The notes: generated by a model not told the origin, from the letters alone. A stretch of DNA of 12,953 nucleotides from Chloromonas sp. AAM2 (GCA_004335635.1 QAXH01003245.1:1-12953); one strand, 5' to 3'. Positions 1 to 7,573 are shown, counted from the stretch's first letter. Numbers and translations are program-made.

Positions 1-151
1 CATCGCGTGGAATCCGAGTCAGGCTGGGACAGTAGAGAACAATATGCTATGTGAAGCCTGCCACGTGCCTGCCCAACCTGCAATGCCAGTCCAGTCAGAC
101 GGATGCATTGTGCCCCATGCCGGTGTACAGCTGGTCACAGTCTCCCACTCA

Positions 152-186
152 ATGATGCTGCAGCATGCATGAGAAGGCAGCATCAT
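152..186. repeat. Perfect 10-bp inverted repeat with 15-nt loop
   Basis: The left arm ATGATGCTGC (152-161) and right arm GCAGCATCAT (177-186) are exact reverse complements around a loop containing GCATGCATG. As RNA or single-stranded DNA this would form a hairpin. It lies outside any gene I can support, and no T-run or other terminator signal follows it. Function unknown. Confidence 0.7.
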
Positions 187-750
187 GCGGCAACTGCTGC
201 TAGTCATGCCGGCCGACTCACGATACATACCAACTAGTGTGGTCAAGTCCATGACTGTCTGTCTTGCCACCTGACCGCCAACGTACCTAGCAGGTCAATT
301 GCAATCTGTGTGACCTCGGTGTCCGGCGGAAGTCCCTGCAGGCCGATTCAAGCGGTGATCAGCATGCGGGCCCGCGTGTTTCCTCTGCTCACATGCTACG
401 ACACTTGTGCCTCACACTACCATCCACAATTGCCTTGCACACGTGCTCTGGCGTGCACAACTGCTATGATCGGTGTGCCAGGCTTACACCACCATGCACG
501 ACTGCCTTGCACATGCACCGCCATTAATGTTTGCATGTGTGATGTCAATTGAGGCAAACGTCCAGCGTGGATAAGAGCCTTCATTCCTAGTTAAGAGTCC
601 AGTCACAGCAGCACGTCAGTATGGATTGGTAACCCACCACGACATAGAAGGACTCAATCAGCTGATTGGGCCACGTGGCAAGCTGTTCCGTGTTTCCTAC
701 AATCGCCTGCTGGTCGAGCCAATGACGCTGCATGCACAACATGCATGACA

Positions 751-774
751 TGTGTGTGTGTGTGTGTGTGTGTG
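751..774. repeat. (TG)12 microsatellite
   Basis: Twelve uninterrupted TG dinucleotides, followed by a short TTTG/TTTGTT tail. The tract directly follows the word ATGCATGACA. It is probably non-coding and polymorphic. Confidence 0.95.
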
Positions 775-873
775 TTTGTTTGTTACATGGCCTTCAGTCC
801 GGGGAGGACTGCTCAGCAAGGGCAAGGGCGGAAGGAAAACAACTGCATGATGCATGACATGTGAACGCATAAC

Positions 874-1119
874 ATGCTCAGTAACAGGACTTGCAACCCA
901 CTAGTACCAGTGCTTGAACCACACTGCCAGCACAGAGGCCCTTTCACTGGACAAGAGGTTGAGACTGTCACTGTTGAGGTGCCCAAAAACCAAGGACTAT
1001 GTATTACCCATTTTATCTATGTATTATCTATGTTGGATACAGCGGACGCAAGCTCAGAGACCATCCAATGCAACAACAAGGCTTCATGTCGTGGATCTGG
1101 CAGCCTCTCGAGGCATCAG
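874..1119 (+). CDS. Candidate exon fragment, frame uncertain
   Basis: An open stretch ends at CAG followed by GTATGT (1120-1125), a strong eukaryotic donor. Two frames are open. The one from 874 ends in phase 0. The other, readable from about 914, gives a tail containing LHVVDLAASRGI and would leave two bases at the donor. That tail faintly recalls a P-loop ATPase switch II strand, but nothing else in the frame supports such a family. No clear acceptor or start was established. It could equally be random open sequence beside a chance donor. Confidence 0.15.
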
Positions 1120-1180
1120 GTATGTGCTCATAGAACCCTAGCCCAAGCTTGACCAAAATCAGTAATCTTTGTTGATAATA

Positions 1181-1252
1181 CACTCAACCAATCACAGTAA
1201 ACCCCTGAGCCCCTTTTGCGTGCCACTGGAACCAGTCCCTGTGCGGTGTTTT
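1181..1252 (+). repeat. Dispersed repeat, CCAAT-containing segment, copy 1
   Basis: This segment begins CACTCAACCAATCACAG and ends with CACTGGAACCAGTCC and CTGTGCGGTG. It recurs almost unchanged at 2188-2257, with only a few substitutions and one base of length difference. The second copy sits between two copies of the palindromic repeat, so this segment is probably part of the same composite element. It contains a CCAAT pentamer, but I see no associated promoter. Confidence 0.85.
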
Positions 1253-1511
1253 GTACACAAGTCGTCTGGGAAACAGCCACAATGTGTGCTACAACCTGGA
1301 CGCTTCTGATGTGGTGTCAAGAGTTACCTATGCTGGCTGCAACCACCATCAAGAACAGACAGAATCTTTGGTAAAGAAAGCAGGCACAGAGCTGAACTAC
1401 ATGCCTGGCAGAACAACAGGTGCCATGCAACTTGTTTTGCCCCCTGGCCAACGCCACCCCATGAGCACACCTTTTGGCTCGTTGCCGCCTCAATTTCAGT
1501 GTTTGACTTGA
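1251..1511 (+). CDS. Candidate exon or coding fragment, unknown family
   Basis: Eighty-six codons are open from just after the repeat at 1181-1252 to a TGA at 1509-1511. The middle part is protein-like in composition, for example NLDASDVVSRVTYAGCNHH. No good acceptor was found at its left edge. Minus-strand frames of 111 and 126 codons overlap it, so the coding strand is not certain. I recognise no domain. It may be a fragment carried next to the repeat or chance open sequence. Confidence 0.2.
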   Translation: MYTSRLGNSHNVCYNLDASDVVSRVTYAGCNHHQEQTESLVKKAGTELNYMPGRTTGAMQLVLPPGQRHPMSTPFGSLPPQFQCLT

Positions 1512-1560
1512 CCGGAGTGGCATCCTTGCTATCGCAGCTGGTGTGAAACTCTTTCTGCAC

Positions 1561-1593
1561 AGCGCATGCCAGGTCAAGCATGGGGCATGCGCT
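1561..1593. repeat. Perfect 10-bp inverted repeat with 13-nt loop
   Basis: AGCGCATGCC at 1561-1570 is exactly complementary to GGCATGCGCT at 1584-1593, with loop AGGTCAAGCATGG. Its size resembles the hairpin at 152-186, and both arms contain the GCATGC hexamer. It is outside any confident exon. Confidence 0.7.
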
Positions 1594-1746
1594 CCAAGTC
1601 GTGTGACCTGCTGCTGCAACTGGGCAGGCCTGTGACTCAATTGAGCAATAGAAATCCAATACTCAGAGCATGTTAGGACAGGGGCATAGAAGTTCACGCA
1701 CGCAGGAAGTCTGTGAATTCACGGACGGACGGACCTGCTTCCCAAA

Positions 1747-1769
1747 GTAGTTCGCCAACTTCTTTCCCC
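1747..1769 (-). repeat. Diverged minus-strand copy of the dispersed core repeat
   Basis: The reverse complement reads GGGGAAAGAAGTTGGCGAAC, similar to the A-run plus AAGTTTGCCAG core found elsewhere. It faces the plus-strand copy beginning at 2068, so a block of about 300 bp is flanked by inverted core copies. Divergence makes membership less certain than for the others. Confidence 0.45.
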
Positions 1770-1786
1770 AACGGCTGAATACTCCT

Positions 1787-2070
1787 GTGTCCTCCTCATC
1801 GGAACTTTCACCTCCTGGCATCTACGCTGATGGCGGCAGCACGCACTGGTCTTCGGCTGCTCAACGTGTCCTCACATATTTCTCGGAAAACTGGTTGCAA
1901 AGGACGGATTTGAAGGTTGTGTGTGCCTGGTATAATCGTCTTGCCATATCGATGCTGCCCCAGACGATCATAATGTCTTGTGCGGAAAAGCGCACCCCGT
2001 TTTTAGCCCATGTGCCGCTTTTGGGGGACATTGACAGTCTGGGACTAGGCAGTCAGACTGCTGGCAAGAG
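1787..2070 (+). CDS. Candidate exon running into the repeat, unknown family
   Basis: The frame is open through this interval and continues into the repeat to a TGA at 2273-2275. The unique part has ordinary protein composition with Trp, Tyr and charged residues, for example VLTYFSENWLQRTDLKVVC. The first ATG lies well inside, so a true start would have to be spliced in. A possible acceptor CAG occurs at 1836-1838. If transcribed, the reading frame would exonise the palindromic repeat. No domain recognised. Confidence 0.2.
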
Positions 2071-2182
2071 AAAGAAGTTTGCCATTTCTGGGACAGTTTT
2101 GAAACTGTCACTGGAACCAGTGTGTCTCAGCAAATTCATGTGTAGCAGTGTGTGTGTGTGTATATGTGTCATTCGCACATGG
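2068..2182 (+). repeat. Palindromic dispersed repeat, long copy A
   Basis: It begins with AAAGAAGTTTGCCATTTCTG, followed by the near-perfect palindrome GACAGTTTTGAAACTGTC (8-bp arms, 2-nt centre). Next comes CACTGGAACCAGTG (6-bp arms, 2-nt centre), then a GTGTGTCTCAGC tail, a short TG run and CATTCGCACATGG. The part from 2086 is duplicated 173 bp downstream at 2259-2344. Together with 2188-2257 this forms a composite tandem block. It encodes no obvious protein. Confidence 0.85.
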
Positions 2183-2187
2183 CAGCA

Positions 2188-2257
2188 CACTCAACCAATC
2201 ACAGTAAACCTCGAGCCCCTTTTTGCGTGCCACTGGAACCAGTCCCTGTGCGGTGCT
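2188..2257 (+). repeat. Dispersed repeat, CCAAT-containing segment, copy 2
   Basis: Near-identical to 1181-1252. It lies between two direct copies of the palindromic repeat and carries its own CACTGGAACCAGTCC half-palindrome, so the block alternates palindrome, CCAAT segment, palindrome. Confidence 0.85.
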
Positions 2258-2258
2258 T

Positions 2259-2344
2259 TTCTGGGACAGTTTTGAAACTGTCACTGGAACCAGTGTGTGT
2301 CAGCAAAAACATGTGTAGCAGAGTGTGTGGTCATTCGCACATGG
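2259..2344 (+). repeat. Palindromic dispersed repeat, long copy B
   Basis: Direct repeat of 2086-2182 with the same two palindromes intact, the tail GTGTGTGTCAGC and the end CATTCGCACATGG. The TG run is shorter than in copy A, which explains the length difference. The 173-bp offset to copy A indicates tandem duplication. Confidence 0.85.
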
Positions 2345-2388
2345 GGTAAACAGCGGGGTGAGCAGCGCATGTTGTGGTAGACGGTGCA

Positions 2389-2406
2389 TTGCCACTTCTG
2401 GGACAG
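2389..2406 (+). repeat. Short fragment of the dispersed core repeat
   Basis: TTGCCACTTCTGGGACAG matches the core of the other copies with one or two changes, but the downstream palindromes are missing. It lies about 45 bp after copy B and may be a truncated third unit of the same block. Confidence 0.6.
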
Positions 2407-2977
2407 CAAACCAGGAAAAAGGAACTACAGCGTCGAAAGACGCATGAGTGTGTGACCCATCCTGACCGGTACCTCAGAAGTCGGTAATGTAAGTCGTCAC
2501 CAAGTGTTCTAGCTGTTTCACCCTCTTGAGCAAACTCGTGTGTTCATTTGTGCCACATCTCAGTCTCACATGACACGAAATCTGCACCACGTCACTGTCT
2601 GTCTCACACGAATTCTCTCTGTCTCACACGAAAAGCAGGCAGACAGTGGCTGGCAAAGTAGCATTGATAGACCAGTGACTGTGGATCAGCTGACCAAGAA
2701 CGTGGCGATGACTGATCCTGCATGTGGCAGGACAGCCAACCTGTCAATACCGGCCAAAACGGTTGCTGGGCAGCGTGTTTGAGCAGCTTCATACGCGTGT
2801 CCTCTTGCATCATCAGTTCAGCTATTTGCAGTCGTTTTGCACTCTCTTCTCGAGTGCACCAGTCATATGCCCTCACCATCAGCCGTACGAACTCCCATGC
2901 ATTAGAAAGAAACAGAAAGCACATGCCATGACGGGAGGGCATGCCCACATGAGGCTATGTTTTCAAAAAAAGCAACC
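2407..2977. other. Non-coding or unresolved stretch
   Basis: No supported gene. Opposed short frames (plus strand to about 2782, minus strand 2604-2948) overlap, and neither has convincing composition or splice borders. A GTAAGT donor-like site at 2489 has no matched upstream exon. GTCTCACACGAA-type words are repeated around 2563-2634. An A-run at 2965-2971 precedes the repeat tail. Confidence 0.4.
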
Positions 2978-3020
2978 ATTGTGTGTCAGTAAAACATATG
3001 TATGTGTGTGTATGATTGCG
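2978..3020 (+). repeat. Tail-only copy of the palindromic repeat
   Basis: CATTGTGTGTCAGTAAAACA followed by a TG-rich run and GATTGCG aligns to the tail of copies A and B (CAGTGTGTGTCAGCAAAAAC, then CATTCGC). The palindromic part is absent upstream, where an A-rich stretch sits instead. A truncated family member. Confidence 0.55.
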
Positions 3021-3242
3021 TTCTGAATCTCTGATAATCTACAACCACTTCTCACTGTCCCTGTCCCAGTATTGGCAGTCACCAGCGCCTACCAGCATCA
3101 GTAACACATCCCAGTGGCAGATGACACTAACCCAACACCACACTGTGAACACTTTCACCACCATAAAAACTTAGTATGGATCCACTCCTCGAAAAACTAG
3201 TCCCACAGACAACGGACAGCCTCATCACGGTGCCATTCCCAG

Positions 3243-3278
3243 GAATTGTCCCAGAACTGGCAAACTTCTTTTTTTTTG
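3243..3278 (-). repeat. Minus-strand copy of the dispersed core repeat
   Basis: The plus strand reads GAATTGTCCCAGAACTGGCA, then AACTTC and a nine-T run. Reversed, this is the A-run, GAAGTTTGCCAGTTCTGGGA and CAATTC. It is very similar to the plus copy at 3658-3697, including the flanking AATTCCTG, so the two form a long-spaced inverted pair about 380 bp apart. Downstream of the core in repeat orientation the family palindromes are not preserved. Confidence 0.8.
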
Positions 3279-3420
3279 TGCACTGGTGCATGCAATCACT
3301 CAAAAGCATAGTCGCCAAGGGCACAGGTCATGTCATAAGAGCTAAGTCGCCAAAAGCGTGGAGCAACCCATTATCTCTGTGTTCCTGAACGTCACAAGCG
3401 TTGATTTGTGGCTGCCACAG

Positions 3421-3580
3421 CTGTGACTGCGAGGATGCTGTAGAAGCCGACGATGGCGGTGAGCTCGCCATGGAGAATCCGGATCCCGATCCTTATGCGT
3501 GCCGTGGTGAATTCAGGCATTGGGCAGCCAGCACCAGTAGTCTGCGGGCTCTAGTCAAGCTAGACCCTGCTAGATTCTAG
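3421..3580 (+). CDS. Candidate short exon, acidic, unknown family
   Basis: It follows a CAG acceptor (3418-3420) and runs open to TAG at 3578-3580. The frame is already open from 3389 after a TGA. Composition is convincingly protein-like: an acidic stretch (CEDAVEADDGGELAMENPDP) is followed by a more mixed C-terminus ending LRALVKLDPARF. A GTGAGC donor-like site inside, near 3459, offers an alternative end. No partner exon was identified, so the gene it would belong to is unknown. Too short for family recognition. Confidence 0.25.
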
Positions 3581-3657
3581 CGACCTCTGTGCTCTAGGGC
3601 CAGCACGTCAGGTTTGCGGTTCACTGGTTGTTGTGGTGCATGGTCAGACATCAGTGG

Positions 3658-3697
3658 TAAAAAAAAGAAGTTTGCCAGTTCTGAAACAATTCCTGTG
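3658..3697 (+). repeat. Plus-strand copy of the dispersed core repeat
   Basis: An A-run of nine, then GAAGTTTGCCAGTTCTGAAA and CAATTCCTG. It shares the AATTCCTG extension with the minus copy at 3243-3278 and differs from it at only a few positions in the core. Confidence 0.8.
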
Positions 3698-3742
3698 AGG
3701 TATCTAGCTCCTCTGTCTGTGCTTTGAGGTGGAAACCCGAAC

Positions 3743-3803
3743 TCTGAGTGAGTGAGAGAGAGTGAGTGAGTGAGTGAGTGAGTGTGTGTGTGTGTGTGAG
3801 TGT
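3743..3803. repeat. GAGT/GA/TG compound microsatellite
   Basis: A run of GAGT tetranucleotides interrupted by GAGAGA passes into a TG dinucleotide run and ends in GAGTGTTTG. Purine-rich on the plus strand. No coding sense is evident. Confidence 0.9.
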
Positions 3804-3864
3804 TTGTTGTGTTTTACCACAGTCTGGCGTGTGTGACAAGGTCAGTTACATGAGTCACACATGA

Positions 3865-3897
3865 CAAAACTGTCCCAGAACCGGCAAAGTTTTTTTT
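3865..3897 (-). repeat. Minus-strand copy of the dispersed core repeat
   Basis: The plus strand reads CAAAACTGTCCCAGAACCGG, then CAAAG and an eight-T run. This is the reverse of the A-run, CTTTGCCGGTTCTGGGACAG, TTTTG. It is the last copy before the long repeat-free gene region. Confidence 0.8.
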
Positions 3898-4269
3898 GGC
3901 CTGGCCGCAGGGCTTGGCTTGGTCAGAATTCGCCTCCCTTGGCGAGGATTGAGTGCTTGATCGTGATGAAGTCTCCCTTGAGCAATAGCGCGGGTCAATC
4001 ACCGCAAAGCTGTCACGGCATGTTTGAACACAGCCATGTTTGGAGATCAGGGGGATAGCAAAACGGCCCAAACTAGTTATCGCACGGGGCGGCTGCAGAT
4101 TGCAAGAAGAAGATCGCAAACCGCAAGAAGATCGGGGCCCAGCAGATCGAAAACCGCTGGTTTCGGAGGCCGATCAGACGCAAAAGTAGGCAGACTGTCA
4201 TACGCCGCATGAGCGGTTAGATGGTCCAGTGATCATACATTAATAGGCAACACGCCACGATTCAGCAGC
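3898..4269. other. Upstream flank of the main gene, Arg-rich open stretch
   Basis: A short plus-strand frame (about 4024-4212) is Arg/Ser/Thr-rich because of a purine-rich repeat-like stretch at 4097-4150, in which GCAAGAAGA and AGATCG words recur. It has no recognisable domain and is low confidence. The interval may contain the promoter or 5' leader of the gene that follows, but I see no clear TATA element; the only AT-rich island is around 4237-4245. Confidence 0.35.
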
Positions 4270-4919
4270 ATGCTGAGGCCTGCATGCCAAAGTGCACGTC
4301 CAGGCGTACAACTTGCTGAGCGACCATCCATGCACCATAGCCCACACTTCGCCGCACCCAGCACATGCAGACATCAACTTGTCAGAACCAGTGGTGGCCT
4401 CCCATGCTTTCCTGCCCACCCGCGTGCCAGCACACAGCCGGCCCATAACCTGGTGCCTGCCTCAATCAGTAACATCACTCATGCTCAACGCACCAGCATT
4501 CAGACAGCAGCCAGCAGCCCAATCTACCCACCTATCAGTTGCAGCAGTGGATCAAATAACAAACCTCCAGTTGACCCACCTCCAGGCAGTTCTAAACACT
4601 CAGGAAGTGATGACGAACCCTCTCATGGTCAGCAGAATGGCAACTTGATCTCATACCTACTACAGGCTATGTGGATCTGGGCGACAGCTCACATGCGACA
4701 GCTAGCCTATACTGCAGCCCTTGTGCTAGCCATCATGGCTGCCGTCCCGCTGACAGCCCATGCGATGCCATCAACCCCTTCTCCTACTGGTGGTGGTGCC
4801 GGCGATGGTGGCGGTAATGGCAGGACACCTGGCAGCGCACAGGACCCGCTTCTGCCAATGGTGGACGAGAGTGCGCTGCATGAGGATCCCTCGCCTTTTG
4901 ATATGCCAAAGTGTCCCCC
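4270..4919 (+). CDS. First recognised exon of a multi-exon gene; signal-peptide-like segment
   Basis: The frame is open from ATG at 4270 to a GTGAGT donor at 4920, leaving two bases (CC). Without splicing it stops at TGA 4921. The codon at 4693 starts what looks like a classical signal peptide: a short basic start (MRQ), a hydrophobic core (LAYTAALVLAIMAAVPL) and an Ala-x-Ala type end (TAHA), then a Pro/Thr/Gly-rich stretch with a Gly run and an acidic tail ending in MPKCPP. So the true start may be 4693, giving a secreted or luminal protein. From 4270 the same segment would be an internal membrane anchor behind a Ser/Pro/His-rich 141-residue region. A second frame (4292-4648) is also open and protein-like, so the part before 4693 is uncertain. 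Family unknown. Confidence 0.45.
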
Positions 4920-5423
4920 GTGAGTGGCGGCTCAAAGCATCTACAACAATGCCTTTAACATCTTGGCCTTGAGACCTTGGGCATAGTTTCCACCATAGGC
5001 ATTATGTCATAGCACATGCGTGGGCCACCAACAAGGCTCGTCCTGTTCCTGATGATCATCAACGTTCGCTGCCACACACAATCAGTCCACTACATGCTGC
5101 TGCCATAAACCTGCATGCACTCTCAGAGACATTGACATTGCCACAATACCTAAAGATAATGCTCAACACTGCACAATCCTCCTGATGATCATCACAGCCT
5201 GCATCTGCATCTCACCATCCCCCCTTATGAAGGTATTCTGATGGGCTTTTGCCTATCTATATGCCTTTCTTCTTCTTCCTCACTCAGGGTAGGACAGGGC
5301 AGTGCGCATTGGCTTCTCCTTGCATGTGCCAACAGCGTTGTTTTTCCCCACAAGTCGATGCACTGCATCGCAGTCGGTCTATGCCCCTGCATGGACATGC
5401 TCACCATGTGATTGCCAACGCAG

Positions 5424-5516
5424 GGACGGTGTGATTCTCCCCTTGAAGCGTATGTTGCGGGAAGTATTTGCTGATCTGATAACACTCAAAGAACAGGTGG
5501 AGGACCTGGCACCCAG
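5424..5516 (+). CDS. Exon 2 of the main gene, helical segment
   Basis: Bounded by a CAG acceptor at 5421-5423 and CAG|GTGAGC at 5517. It starts with one base that completes the codon left by the exon ending at 4919, and it leaves two bases. The peptide contains LPLKRMLREVFADLITLKEQ followed by VEDLAP, with alternating hydrophobic and charged residues typical of an amphipathic helix or short coiled coil. An alternative start at 5298 (CAG at 5295-5297) keeps the same phase and frame and adds 42 Cys-containing residues. A strong pyrimidine tract with CAG at 5285-5287 lies just upstream, but used directly it would run this frame into a TAG. No family recognised. Confidence 0.45.
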
Positions 5517-5945
5517 GTGAGCTCAACATTGTTCGATAACATGTTGTGAATACTGCGGCTTGGTAATTGCCAGCACCATGTAGAAGAGTATCGGACGGCA
5601 AGCTTACAGACTCACCAGCACTGGCAAGCAGCAAACAGGCAGGCATGTGAAAGAATGCACGGAACCTTAGAACGTACAGAAGAAAGACTAAGGCGATGTC
5701 CTGCATGCAATTCATGCAGACATTGATACAGTGGCAGCCTTGATCCAGGGCCTGGTAGGCTTGAAATTTGCTTTGAGTGTAGCGAGACTTCAGATTGAAT
5801 CAACATTGTGACAGCTTGCCGGCATGGATCCTAGCAGCATACGGCAGTATAGCGTTTGACCTGAAAGGTTTTCCACGTCATGTCAGTGACGGTTTGTTGT
5901 GGGTGTGCATGAGCCAGTGAGAGAGCATGTGATCACATATTGCAG

Positions 5946-6093
5946 GAGTGAGGACGATGATGTGGTGATTCCCCATGAGGGCGGGTCGGTGCGGCCCGCC
6001 CCTCGGCCTGTGGCGCCTGGGGTGCGCCTCAAGGCCAAGGCACAGGTTGGGGGCGAGCTGTCATGGACCACACCGCTGATCACAAGCGGAACG
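5946..6093 (+). CDS. Exon 3 of the main gene
   Basis: The CAG acceptor at 5943-5945 and GTAAGA donor at 6094 bound 148 nt. The single leading base joins the two bases left by the previous exon to give an Arg codon; 49 full codons follow and the exon ends in phase 0. It is GC-rich compared with its flanks. The product is an acidic start (SEDDDVVIPHEGG), a Pro/Arg/Val-rich middle (RPAPRPVAPGVRLKAKAQ) and a Trp-containing end. The consistent phase with both neighbours is the main support. Family unknown. Confidence 0.5.
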
Positions 6094-6645
6094 GTAAGAG
6101 ACACCTAAAGTTGTGGTAGAATACATATTCTACGCATAGAAACGTAGAAGAGAGATGTGGTGTGGAGTGGTATATAATGGTATGGACTAGAGTGGGCCTG
6201 CACCTTCAGCATAGGGTCTTATAACAGTCTGGTATTCACAATGAAATGGCCTGGCAAAAGGTAGTGTCAGGACTGGCTCCAAGAGCTTTAACTCGTTAGG
6301 GCTTGTAGCAACGAACACATGCCATGCACAAAACGTGCAGCGGATGGCAGCTTCCAGGGTACTACAGCTGTATCTTGTTTGCGCCTTTTATTGTCTGGCT
6401 TACGGGTACTGCGTGTCAAGATCAAGGGATGACGACCTTTTGGTACACTTGGTTTCGCAGCTACAAGTCAGCCGCCATGTGACATTGGGTACTACATCTG
6501 TACTCCCCGTGTTATGTACAGTTCTCCTAATACCTGACGCGTATGTATAAGGTCCTTTGGTACACTTGATTGATTCACAGCAACGAGCAGTTCCTTGTTC
6601 TGCTTTAGAATTACCACAGCTGTCTTTGACGTGTTGTGCACACAG

Positions 6646-6746
6646 GACGCGGGGGGTGCGGGTGCCCTGGCGGTTGGTGGGTCGCCGCACATGTCAGTGC
6701 TGGTGCAGACCATGTGGCCAGATAAGGCACACAGCCTCACAGCAAG
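6646..6746 (+). CDS. Exon 4 of the main gene
   Basis: The CAG acceptor (6643-6645) follows a TG-rich stretch; the donor is AAG|GTGAGA at 6747. It starts in phase 0, as the preceding exon requires, and leaves two bases. It encodes 33 residues: a Gly/Ala-rich start (DAGGAGALAVGGSP), then HMSVLVQTMWPDKAHSLTA. The unspliced frame would hit TGA at the donor, so the intron is needed. A possible extra 33-nt phase-0 exon upstream (about 6229-6261, CAG before and GTAGTG after) could be inserted without changing the frame; I leave it out as too short. Confidence 0.45.
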
Positions 6747-6813
6747 GTGAGAACTTGGTGATGGAAGTTCATCGGCTGTGATATGAGTGGCGGCGATTGT
6801 ATTCGGCTGGCAG

Positions 6814-6997
6814 CCCGCGTTTGTCTGTTTGTCCTGACGGGGCGCCTGTGCTAGCCAACGATTACATAGCGAGTTGTGCAGCACCAGCAGATCTTCTTGT
6901 TAAGAAGTTGGGTGTCACAAGCGCTGGCCAATGCAGCAGACAGCAGGTTCTAAGCATCCTGGGCCTCAAAGAGTTGCAGTCAATTCATTCTCAAACA
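6814..6997 (+). CDS. Exon 5 of the main gene, Cys-containing
   Basis: It starts after CAG at 6811-6813 with one base that completes a Ser codon with exon 4, across an intron of only 67 nt. It encodes a mixed, ordinary-looking segment with three Cys residues, including VCPDGAPVLANDYIASC and VTSAGQCSRQQVLSILGLKE. The best end is ACA|GTGAGC at 6998, in phase 0. GTGCGT at 7025 is an alternative, also in phase 0. If not spliced, the frame stops at TGA 7031-7033. The Cys residues fit the secreted-protein idea from exon 1. No known domain recognised. Confidence 0.45.
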
Positions 6998-7124
6998 GTG
7001 AGCAGCTGCAGACAAGGGCACGGCGTGCGTTGAGCTGGCCCTGAATAGTGATAGTGTCAGCCTGCGCTGCGGTCAACCAGGAAGAGCAACCTGTGCTGTC
7101 TTACCTGCACTACTCTCGTACAAG

Positions 7125-7313
7125 TACTGCTTGACTGGTTTTGCCACATCAATTGCGAGGCATGTGCCGCCGCTGCATTGCAGGCTGGTCAGCACTGGTG
7201 CCCCGCATCCGTCATCAGCCCTTGGCATGGGACCATCACTAACGCACGAATCTGCCACTCCTGCCAGCACCCACACACCAGCCACCAGGCATAGCAACAG
7301 CACCAGCACGTCG
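7125..7313 (+). CDS. Exon 6 of the main gene, left border unresolved
   Basis: The right border is firm in shape: TCG|GTAAGC at 7314, phase 0. The left border is not. The frame is open back to 7002, and CAG sites at 7078-7080 and others give phases that do not match exon 5. AAG at 7122-7124 gives phase 0 behind a pyrimidine-rich stretch, but AAG is a weak acceptor. The product ends in a Ser/Thr/His/Pro-rich low-complexity stretch (HESATPASTHTPATRHSNST), a likely flexible, possibly glycosylated linker. A second frame starting after CAG at 7058-7060 is also open to TAG at 7292 and is Cys-rich, so this exon is the weakest link in the model. Confidence 0.3.
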
Positions 7314-7573
7314 GTAAGCACCTATGGCCTTGCCACTGCTGGTATGCCCGGGTTGGCACCAGATCGGCTAGATCGGCTAGATCTGGATTGGTCAGTGGTT
7401 TATGTGTCTTCTGACATCGGGAGCGCTTTTTCACGCTACCATGGGCTTGCTCAGGATGGAGCAATCATCAGTGATAATGACAATCGTAGTAATATTACTA
7501 TTCATGCGTCATGGTAGGTCATCAAGTCACGCTCTATGTCATGCACGCGTGGTAATGCGGTACTGTTGTGCAG

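Larger units (their letters stand above)
1..873. other. Gene-poor left flank
   Basis: I see no convincing coding exon here. Open frames are short, rich in Cys/His/Met and lack good splice borders. The stretch is rich in TGCATG and ATGCATG words and contains the inverted repeat at 152-186, a weak 72-bp-spaced direct repeat (around 420-446 and 492-518, sharing TGCCTTGCACA) and a TG microsatellite. The word TGCATGACATGTG occurs twice, beside the microsatellite and again near 850. Most likely intergenic or intronic DNA. Confidence 0.5.

Noticed and set aside
1080..1119. LHVVDLAASRGI resembling the kinesin switch II strand
   Set aside because: Only a short hydrophobic-acidic match. No other kinesin motif (P-loop, switch I) is visible in any frame nearby, and another frame is equally open.
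1317..1697. Minus-strand frames of 111 and 126 codons
   Set aside because: Composition is Cys/His/Gln-rich and irregular. The two frames overlap each other and a better plus-strand frame, and I saw no splice or start context.
3268..3278. T-run after the core repeat as an RNA polymerase III terminator of a SINE
   Set aside because: I could not find A-box and B-box promoter sequences upstream, and in the 10541 and 10932 copies homology continues past the run, so it is internal to the element there.
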